Assembly (NCBI RefSeq): GCF_022682495.2
Contig: NC_071397.1
Span: forward strand, 17,556,739 to 17,620,738
Direction: 5' to 3'
Source: Desmodus rotundus
Lineage: Eukaryota; Chordata; Mammalia; Chiroptera; Phyllostomidae
DNA: 64,000 nt
In this document: piece after piece, positions 55,216 to 64,000 of the stretch
Position numbering within the stretch: the first letter of the stretch is position 1
Layout of the letters: every line of letters starts with the position of its first letter
The notes under the pieces: generated by a model
What the model saw: the letters and a program-made list of their open reading frames with translations, nothing else
Told to the model about the DNA's origin: nothing
The model's database searches: none
Program-made: the position numbers and the translations under genes

Positions 55216-57535
55216 TTAAACAATAATTTGTCAATTTCACGATTATCAGCAACGACACCCAGGTTTCCTTAGATGAAAAAAATAACCTTATGGCTGTTAG
55301 AAATTTGAAAGTACTAGTCTTCTCTCAGTGTGAGAAATTTTTCTGGGGAATTTGTAGGGGTTAAAGACATCTTTAATCCCTACAAATTTGGATCTTTTCT
55401 ATTATCTTGATTCTAAAACTGTGACCTGATAAAATGATTTCCGTTAATCTGTTAAAACCACCAAGAACAAGTGGATGTGAACCATGAGAACTAGAGAACA
55501 TCTTAAGTCAAATTCCTCTCCCTTTTTTCTCCCTCCCCTTCAACCTTCTGGATCATTGTTTAATAATTAAAGGATGTACATGCAATCAAATGCGATTGAT
55601 ATTTGTAAAAGGGAACTAAAACTTCTGTGAATCTGACTCCATGTTGTACAAGATATTTAAAAAGTGATATCTGGTGTGGCTTTTGCCTTCATTGTGTGAT
55701 TATGAGCATAACAAGCGCTTTCGTGGTTCACTGTTACCTGAAAGTATATTTTGGAATTTTACATACCAGCTCTGTGCCCACAGCCTCCCGCACTTCCCTT
55801 CAGCCTGCCCCTTGCACATTCTCAGGGCACCTGGGGGATGGACGGTTGTAACTTTGGAACTCAGAACTGGATTACAAGGGACAGGATCATCCCCTCCCCA
55901 CCAAGCGGTAAACAGTGCCGAGGGAGCCCTAAAAGCCCAGGGTTAGAATGGAGACCCCACCTCAGCTTGAAGCTTAGCAACCCTCCCTTTCTGGTCCAAA
56001 TGAAGGAAACTTTTTTCTCTAGTTGTGAATAACCAGCCACTACCTCTTGGAAAAATCTCACAAATGTTGGTGTGCCCCATAAATAGCTGGCTCTGGCCAA
56101 CCAGCTACATTCCTCCTCTCTCAGCCTCAGCAGGCTCTGTGGCTTCTAAACTGGGATGATGGAGAACTGAGCCAGGGCTGGCTAAGGACTCCAGTCCCCA
56201 CACCCGACCCCTCCCCGGAAGGGCTGTTTCTGGCTAAAAGGACTGAGTGCAGAGAAGGGACCGGTTACCTCTCATGATCTCACACCCCAAGAACCAGATG
56301 GAAATTCTTCACTGCAAAATTCTAACAAGGAGGGAATGTCCCGGAAGGCGTAGCTCTTCCATCTCTGGTTGAACCAACCCAGACACGTGGCAGCTGTTTC
56401 CTCAATGCGCACTTTGAGATACACACCGGTTTCTTAAATTTCTGTCTTTGATCTTTCATTCTTTCAACATCAAACATTTGTTGAACTTCTGCTATGGATA
56501 TAGTACTAGGTTAGGCACTCCAGGCACACAAAAATAAATAACATGTAGTTCCTACCATCAAAAACCTTACAAACCTCTCTATATCTAGTGATGGAAGCAT
56601 CCAGACTAACCAGAGGTGAGTCAGAGCCAACTAAGTGTTTAGTCGAAACACAAAATGGTATAGAGGAATTGAACAGAGCATTCCAGAATGGGAATATGGG
56701 GGGGGCAAAAGGAGGTTTACAGTTGTGAGTATGTGGAGCAAGTGTTTACCCTTGTATTATTACATATTAATTATTGTGCTATTTCCCATATGAACAACTG
56801 TAAACCTACTTTTGCCCATGGCCTGTATATAAATGTTTGTTTCTCTGAGCCCTACTCCTCCCTGCCCCATGGCATTGTAGGTTGAGGACAAAAACCAAGT
56901 CCTTTAATCCTTTATACTCAACCTCTAATGAGTTTCAACAAAGACTAGGATAAACCAGTGTGGCAATATGGAAGATTAAGTGTGTTTATGCTTCAAGTAG
57001 AAAACCTAATTATTCTCGTTGTTTTAAAAAAAATACATTGTCAAGCTTAGAAGAACAGGCTCAACAGAAAGCTCACTTCCCCGTGGGAACGAGGGGCAGG
57101 AAACAAAGGAGCAGTGCATTCATTCGGAACTCACCCAAATGCAGACGCTCTGAGAAAAAGCTGCAGAAAGACCCAGAACCCGAGACTTTGAGCTGAATAT
57201 AAAGTCACTCCCATCTCTTCAAAGCTCGACCAACACGTGAATCCTGAACTCACCTGCCTGGTGCGTCTACATCGGGTCCAACAACATAGGGAACTGAGAC
57301 TCACCTGCCAGGCTCACAAACTTCACCTGCGTGCAGCTTCACCTGAGATGAGCAGTGGGGTGCGTTTCCCCACCCACAGCCCCAGGTACCCACGCCTAAG
57401 GCAGGTGAGCAGAAGGCAGCGATGACGGCATGGCAACCTTTGCATAGTCGGAGTGTGCTCCTTGGGTAACAAATATGCCCCAAATCTTTTAGAAAAGGGG
57501 ACATTTACTGGGAACCACCAGTAAAAACATATTTC
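55216..57535. other. Spacer without a recognised gene
   Basis: No GST exon 2 or 3 for the broken locus was found here by eye. An L2/MIR-like stretch occurs at about 56475-56580 (TTTGTTGAACTTCTGCTATG). The rest is unassigned. Confidence 0.4.
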
Positions 57536-57537
57536 AG

Positions 57538-57690
57538 CTCTGTCTCTCACTTGAGCAAGATTTTAACCTCTCTGAGCCTCAGTTTCCTCATTTGTACCAC
57601 AAAGTTCAAAGTTCCTAATTAATTTGGTTAGTTATGAGATACAAATAAGATGTGTGCAAATTGCTGAACACGATATGGACTCAATAAATG
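57538..57690 (+). repeat. MIR SINE fragment
   Basis: TCTCTGAGCCTCAGTTTCCT, CATTTGTACCACAAAGTTC and ATGGACTCAATAAATGCC follow the MIR core and tail. A CA microsatellite follows directly. Confidence 0.7.
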
Positions 57691-57717
57691 CCACACACAC
57701 ACACACACACACACACC
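57691..57717. repeat. (CA)n microsatellite
   Basis: About 13 CA units at the end of a MIR tail. Confidence 0.9.
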
Positions 57718-57844
57718 TGCATGCATGTACACATAAGCACACACACATCTGCTCATCTCCAGGTTGCAGCAGCATTCACACATGCCTCCGAAAGGAGGGG
57801 AAGGCATTCTCCAGAAGTGTGTTGGGCCAGCAGCTTCACTTCCA

Positions 57845-57970
57845 CCCAGGAGCATGTTAGAAATGCAGTCTCAGTCCCTGGGCCCAACCTACCGAATCAG
57901 AGTCTGCATTTTGCACAACATCCCCAGGTGATGCACTTATATTTAAATAAAGTTGGAGAAGCAGAGTCTA
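57845..57970 (+). repeat. MER5-type hAT-Charlie fragment
   Basis: TTAGAAATGCAGTCTCAGTC, ACCGAATCAGAGTCTGCATT and CATCCCCAGGTGATGCACTT follow MER5A. Confidence 0.7.
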
Positions 57971-57974
57971 GAAT

Positions 57975-60520
57975 AAAAACCCAGCTAAACTGCCCCTGGG
58001 GCTCAGTGTGTGGCTGGCTAGGTTATTCTCCCCGGGGACTGCTGGTGGGCACAAATCGCAGGACTTGGTGTTTAGAAGGTAGGGTGAGCAGGTAGGGTGA
58101 GCAACTGGTGGCATGCCGAAGTGGTGCGTGGCTACGAATAGAGAAGGGGAAGGGCAGAGAGAATTGGGGGGAATTATAAGTGAATTTCCCACGTGAGATC
58201 GTTTTTCTGATCCCCCTTTAAGTGAGGCCTCCTTCGATTCCCAGTTCTAACAAAGTACCGGATATGCACAATGGGTCGCTGCCCTAGGGCAGGTCTGTCA
58301 GTTTCCTCATCTATAAAGTGAAGCCTTGGTTCAGAAATGGACAATTTCTTTGTTTCTTCCGGCTTTAACAGTCTTTCTGATCTTGTTTCTCTTCATTCTT
58401 TGCCTTATGCCCCTATCTATTGTGTACAAGCATCGGGAGAGCAGCTTATCTTTTGGGGGTGAAATTTTACTGGTGATGTTAACAGTCATTCTGGACAATT
58501 TAGGCAGAACGACACACATTTTTCTCATTTGTTTGAACAGTTAGGCAAAAAGCAGGCCTTTATTGCATTTTCTCGATCATAAAAAATTTAAGGGGTTGAT
58601 TGAAGGGGCTGCCAGTTTTAGCAGATGTTTTAGGTCAGAATACAAGGTGTCAATCCTAAATCTATTATCAATAGAAATGACTTTTTGACATTTACTTTGG
58701 CTTCTCCAATGGATCAGAATGGTCTACATGCATTACAAACAGCAAGTCAAAACTTGTTACTAAGATAAAAAACTCTCCCAGATAACACTGTGTTCCCCAC
58801 AGAATTTTAATTTGCTAGTTTGGGAAGAGGTAGCATTATTTTAGCTTTAAGTATATAATGCTTCAGGGCACAACCAAGGCTTTCAGTACAGCTTTAAAGT
58901 TTGTCTGTTTTTACTCTATTACGAATTATTTCTCTTCTATTTTGCTAATATGCGACATAACATCAAACATTTCATTAGTTAGATTCAACATATTAGTTAT
59001 TTGGATTTTATCAAAGTGAAAGTCTCCATGAGACTAGCTCCTTTGAAAAAGTGCCAGTATTTATATGGAATTTTAAATACACAAACACAGCTGAGCAAGA
59101 TTCCCGGGCGGGGCGGGGTGGGTCAGTGATGTGGGAGAATTACTGGGGAGGGAGCTCCAGCACAAGCTCACACTTGAAGTATCTTCTCCAGAGCTTTTAT
59201 TGCATTTTCAGAACCTAAATTTCCTTTCCATGGAGGTCTAATGGATTGATTCATGTTCCCAAAACTCACAAGAGGTTGACTTATACCCCCCAAGGTTTAC
59301 AAACTTACTTAAATGAAAATATAACCAAAAAAGAGACCTTCACCTCCCTAGGTCATCAAGGCTCTTCAGAGAAGCAAAGTGAGCTGCCACATGGTCCCTT
59401 GCTGTTTAAAGACTGGGGCAAGTCCAGAGAAAAATTGCGTCACCTAGAGACTCCTGCCTTTCCCCTCGGCAGTTCCCTGGGGGTGCGGGACCCAGAGGCA
59501 GATCACTTTATCAGACTTTCCAAGATAGTGTAGACACCAAGATGCAGGAGCCTTGGTTTGCTTGCTAGCACCCTGGCACAGGCCAGCTGGTACCTGTGTT
59601 TTCAGCTATATACAAAATAGGAGATTTGCCTAAGAAGGAAAAATGTTAATGGCTCAAAAATTAATAAATGTTTAAGTTCTGCGAAGCCTGTTATGTCACC
59701 GACCAACCAAAATACCACTCACTCCCACGTACTTATTTCTGAAGCTACATTTGACTTGTGACTCGGGCGTGGAGGATGGTAATGCCTGACATCGTGTATA
59801 GCATACATAAGCAGGGAGAGTCTTGAAAAGGCCGGTCTAGATACACAATTGCCATCTCACTATCATTTATGAATCTACTCTGCAGAAAAAAAATCTGTTT
59901 CTTTATCCGATACAGGCAAGTTTAGAAATATAGGCATTAAATTAACCACAGAGTTACAAAAATTGACAATAAGCTGCAAATTAGGCCACAAAATGTAACT
60001 ATCCAACCAAGCCCAAGAAGAGTGTATGAGAATTTTACCACTAACCTTATGTCTTCCTGGCCTTGTCTCCAGTGCAGTGGGAGCATGAAGTGAGGGTTTA
60101 CAACCCTTACCTTTCCAGTTGAAAGCTCTGTCCACTCAAGGGACTAGCCAGTGAGTGTTCCAGTCTGTACACACCCTGGGGTTTCCCTTTACACCCATTG
60201 TTAGCGTATTTGATAGCACAGCAGGTTACCCAAGGACTGAGAACCACTCTGTGCCAGGCAGTTTTGGGCCCCGGCTCTAGAATGGGGGGCACGACAGACC
60301 CAATTCCCTCACGTGGGGTGCTTACAGTCTAGTTGGGGAAGACAGACAGTATAAATAAATAAATAAACACAGTGTGTCCAAATAATAACAGCAACAACAC
60401 AGCAGATATTATAGCTTAGGGGTAAGGGAAATCTATGACAGCAATGTTATAAGGGACAGAGGGAGGGATTGGGAATACTCTGTTATACAAGTATGTACCT
60501 ACACTACCTATGAATCACCT
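57975..60520. other. Spacer without a recognised gene
   Basis: Nothing coding is supported. A GGCGGGGCGG run occurs at about 59107-59117, and an (AAAT)n tract at 60353-60367. An L2/MIR-like piece lies at about 60245-60370. Confidence 0.35.
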
Positions 60521-60527
60521 GAGGATG

Positions 60528-60632
60528 CTCTTTGATTTTAGAGAGGGAAGGAGAGAGAGAAACCTTGATGTGAGGGAGAAACATCACTCAGTCGCCTCCT
60601 GCATGCACCCCGACCGGGGCTGGAACTGCTAC
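60528..60632 (-). mobile_element. VES-type SINE fragment, reverse orientation
   Basis: The GAGAGAGAAACCTTGATGTG tail region, GTCGCCTCCTGCATGC and CACCCCGACCGGGGCTGGAA match the antisense 3' part and middle of VES. The tRNA-like head is missing. Confidence 0.65.
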
Positions 60633-61589
60633 AGATGGAGACGGGCCCAGGCTCTTGGTGGCCACAAACAACTGAATGGACCACACAAAGGTAAGCAAAG
60701 CAAGCAAGAAAAAGTTTCCGGTATCATCACTGATAAGTATGCTAGGAAACAGGAGAAAGTCTGGACCAGGAACACGCACCAGAGCCAATACCAACCATCA
60801 AGATGTCCAGGGAAATAAGTGGAAAACCTGATGATCAGTAAACACTCAATTAGAGAGAGACCAACTCCTGAAACGGCCCACACCTTCCGGCAACTGAAAT
60901 GGTCCGGCAAAAAGACAGGAAAAACCCAATCCAGTGGAAGAGGAATGCCATGCTCTGTTGTATTTACAGTTTTAACATAGTAACCCAAGGTGAATAACCA
61001 CTGGACAGAAAGACAGTACGTTAGGGATCATCTCAAAAGTTCCAAGGTAATTCTTTCTTTTCTCCTTGTAGCTAATCCCTTCCCTACTCCCAGCCCTTGG
61101 CCTAATCATCAGGAGATAAAAGAAAAAAGGAATAGGGACTCTAATCATACAGAAAGTGTCAACAATTGCATGTTACCAATTAAGGATTATGTGCAGAAAT
61201 GCAGCCACAATGAAAGTTACACTAAAATATTTAATTCCAAAATAAACACATATTTTACAAAGTCAAAATCATCCCAAATCACAATACCCCCATTTCTTCC
61301 AGGAACCAAAGGGACAGTAGCTTCAGCCTTGGTTTTCTTGGCTTCATCATCCCAAGATATGGGAGTGGGCCATCTCCGGCCAGCGAATGGCTGTCTTCCA
61401 CTGAACAGTTACAGGCTTTATATGGTTTTCATTTAAGCTTCTACACACAATTTCCCACAATCCTCCTTGATTGCCCACTCAAGGGAGGAAACCACAATGC
61501 TAATTATTATCAGGTGTCACAAAGTGATTCTCGAAAATCAGGGTGCTGACTGATGGCAGCTGCAGTGTCTCAGGGTTTCCTGTTCTATG

Positions 61590-61698
61590 TCCCGTCTCAG
61601 ACCCCACAATCCGGGTATGCGCCCTGACTGGGGATCAAACCAGCAAACCTTTGGGGTATGGATGATGCTCCAACCGGGCCACCTGGCCAGGGAAAAAG
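61590..61698 (-). mobile_element. VES-type SINE fragment, reverse orientation
   Basis: ATGCGCCCTGACTGGGGATC, AAACCAGCAAACCTTTGGGG, GATGCTCCAACC and CCACCTGGCCAGGG give the antisense VES head. The C/T tail part is missing. Confidence 0.75.
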
Positions 61699-61699
61699 C

Positions 61700-63290
61700 G
61701 GTCTTAGTGTAGCTGTAAATATATATTGCAAAATCTAGGGCAACAAATAAAACTATTAAAAAAAAATGAGCTACTATTGACATGCTAAGAGAAAACGAAA
61801 TCATATAAAATATTCAATTAAAATGAAAGCAGAAAAAGAGGGGAAGACAAGAGAAAAAAGAACAGAAACAAAGAACAGGGGAAACAAATAGAAAACAATT
61901 ACAAATATGGTAGATATTAGTTGAGCTACATCAATCGTTTTAAATGTAGTCATAAATACACCAATTAAAAGACAGACTATGAGTGGACTAAAACAAGACC
62001 CAACTATGTTTTCTAAAAGGAACCCACTTTAAATATAAAGACAGTTTCATTAAACAGATAAAATTGCCAGAGGGTGTCAAGTGCTCTGAAGAAAACAAAA
62101 TAGGATGATGAGAAAGATGTGCAGGTGTGGGGGAAGTGCAACCGGTCCCCTGGTCAGAGGGACTCCCCTAGGGGGGACATTCGTGCCGACAGAGCAGGAA
62201 GGAACTCGCCATGCCATGCTATCTTCTGGACAGTTTGCTTAAAGGAATAAAAGGCACATGCAATGAAGAGGGAACACCAGCAGATACAAGAGCCCAGGCT
62301 GGTTGCTGTTTGTTGCAGACCCCGTCCAGTGGAACTCGCTTTCTGCCCTGTTGGGTGCCGGGAGGCTGGCCTCTCCAGACCGCCCCAGCCAGGCAGCAGG
62401 AGGAGAGTCAGGGGTTCCCTGAGGCACCCAGTCTGCCAAAGCCTCTCTGTGGGGCTCTCTCTGGGTCGGGGCTCACTAAGTGCTGCACCTCCTCCTCCAT
62501 CAGACACCAGAACCCCACACCATGCAGCTTTTCCCCTTTTGTCCCAGACACCGGAGTGTCTGTAACTGCCGCATTTATACGTGGCTGTGCCCTTGACCCC
62601 CGTTGGTTCACTTGCTACGGATTCTGGTCATTGTGCCTCATGTCACCCCTCTGCTCGTGCTCCCTGTTCTCACGTGTTTGTGTCCAACCCCAATGTTTTT
62701 GAGGATAAGTGGCCCAGAGCCTGACCTCCTACTCTATCTAGCGCCAGAGACTGGTGGCTCCTGAAAATGGCAGAGCAGGGAAAGGTTTGAGATTAGCGGG
62801 CAGGAGTCTGGGCCGAACTGGGGTAATGCCACCTGAGGCAGGACTGGAACTTGTTTCCCACATGGGAACTGAACTGCACAATTGGAGGTCACGTAACCAT
62901 GAGCAGGAAAGACATGGGAATCTGTCTTCATCGGGAAAAAGCTTGGCCTCTTGTGTTTATTTTCTCTAGTCCTCCAATTCAGCACAGAAGCCAAACTTCC
63001 TCTCCAGCTGTTTTCTCAAAGAGCCAGCATCGAGTGCCCCCTGGTGTCTAAGAGAATTAAAACCCAAAGAGCAATGTTTACAAAATGGCCTTAAGGTCTG
63101 TAGAGCAGCCCCTCAATTACTACTGACAGTGGCATTGTAAAACAGCCCAAATTTGCTGCCATCCCCCAAACTCAGTAATACAGACCCCTGGGTGTTACCA
63201 AGTCCATGTCTGTTCCCATGTGTAAATGAACCTTCAAATGAGTGTAAAATGTTTCCCGTCCCTGAAGAGTTTAGGAGCAGGCCAAAAGAC
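61700..63290. other. Spacer without a recognised gene
   Basis: No exon is supported. 61740-62060 is strongly A-rich; 62200-62950 is ordinary GC-richer DNA with chance open frames on both strands. Confidence 0.35.
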
Positions 63291-64000
63291 CACCCTCACT
63301 CTGACACCAACTGCAAGTTCAAGGGGGTGCCCCCCAAAACACCCTCGAGTTTGACAATCCCAGAAGAACTCACAGGACTCGCTGAAAGCTGTTATACTCA
63401 CGGCCGCGGTTTATTACAGGGAAAGGATACAGATGGGAATCAGCCGGGGGAAGAGATGCACGGGGCAGAGTCCAGGAACGTTCCAAACCCGCAGCTTCCT
63501 GATGTCCTCTCTGGGGGGTCGTGGACGGCATTAACTCCTCCTGGCAACCATGTGTGACAATGGATTCTTGTAAACCTGGGAAGCCCACCCAAGCTTTGAG
63601 TCCAGAGCTTTTACTGGAGGCTCCATCACATGGGCCTACCTGACTGCCCACACGGCTGAGCCGTCTCCAGCCCGTCCAGAGTGGAGCTGACACCGCAGGG
63701 CCCAGAGCCCCCACCCTACGTACGTGGCCACATTGGTATGGCAAAAGTCACATTGTACTATCTGGCTGGCTCAAGGTCCGCAGGCAAAGACACTCTATCA
63801 GGCAGGACATTCCAAGGGCTTAGACGTCACCTCCCAGAAGCAAAGGTCAGACCTGCCTCCGGTCTGGCCTTTGGGAAGGGAGTCTTTTCACTGCACACTC
63901 CCCCCCTCCCGCCTTTGCCTCTTTTTGGGGGCTCTTGCTCTCCGATCCTGGCCGGAGCCTGGGCCTCTCCCTCAGCAGCAGCAGCAGCAGCAGCCTGGGC
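63290..64000 (-). repeat. Endogenous-retrovirus LTR, reverse orientation, cut by the window edge
   Basis: Antisense LTR landmarks: ACACCCTCGAGTTTGACAAT, AGAACTCACAGGACTCGC and GGTTTATTACAGGGAAAGGA. A minus-strand AATAAA lies at 63410-63415, followed by CAGATGGGAATCAGCC, GGGGCAGAGTCCAGGAACG and a GC-rich U3-like region. It resembles an ancient class I LTR. No retroviral gene is visible within the window. Confidence 0.5.
63976..63995. repeat. (CAG)n tract
   Basis: About six CAG units near the window end. It is not in any supported coding exon. Confidence 0.8.

Noticed and set aside
62154..62702. Open frames of up to 163 codons on both strands.
   Set aside because: Several overlapping frames on both strands are long together, as happens in GC-rich DNA with few stops. 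There is no recognisable domain, splice context or homologue.
53300..64000. Search for exons 2 and 3 of the GSTA4-like pseudogene.
   Set aside because: No stretch resembling the conserved start ([13 protein letters not shown]) or the 52-nt exon 3 was found by eye on the minus strand. They may be deleted, too diverged, or outside the window.

Overview
The window is mammalian nuclear DNA and very probably comes from a bat. It has intron-rich genes with GT/AG splice sites and many old mammal-wide repeats (L2, MIR, L1M, MER5, MER20, MLT1). It also has repeated copies of a tRNA-like SINE of the bat VES type (GGCTCAGTTGG...GGTTCGATTC...GGGCA...GAGGCAAC...GATGTTTCTCTC) and L1 and half-L1 (HAL1) tails of the kind seen in bats. 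All protein-coding genes I can support belong to one family, the cytosolic alpha-class glutathione S-transferases (GSTA), all on the minus strand.

Layout. 1-6.4 kb: intergenic DNA holding an L2, a HAL1-type retroelement with target-site duplications, a processed RPL27A pseudogene, and an L2 split by an MLT1-like LTR. 6.6-14.65 kb: GSTA copy 1, six coding exons, intact, 222 aa. 14.65-21.7 kb: intergenic repeats. 21.7-31.0 kb: GSTA copy 2, intact, 222 aa. 31-47 kb: repeat-rich spacer with VES SINEs, a mariner carrying a MER20-like core, an old L1M split by a solo LTR, L2, MIR and MER5 pieces, and a 207-bp inverted-repeat element. 47.3-53.3 kb: a broken third locus resembling rodent Gsta4. Exons 4 to 7 are recognisable, with indels, a lost splice acceptor and a premature stop; exons 2 and 3 were not found. 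53.3-64 kb: repeat-rich DNA ending in an antisense LTR that runs off the window edge.

How the genes relate. Copies 1 and 2 share identical exon structure (87-52-133-142-132-123 coding nt) and every residue of the glutathione site. Exons 4-6 (407 nt) are identical at nucleotide level. Exons 2, 3 and 7 differ at 16 of 262 nt, giving nine amino-acid changes. Four of these (positions 10, 12, 216, 222) lie in the hydrophobic substrate pocket. Copy 2 has Phe10, Gly12, Leu111 and Ala216, four of the five residues tied to the steroid double-bond isomerase activity of GSTA3. Copy 1 has Ile10, Ala12 and Ile216. Non-coding DNA of the two copies alternates between near-identical and clearly diverged blocks, which suggests an old tandem duplication patched by gene conversion.

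The most interesting result is this pair: a homogenised central core flanked by terminal exons that diverge at substrate-specificity residues. I saw no sign of a wholly new molecular system. All alignments were made by eye. Repeat names are family-level recognition, not database hits.
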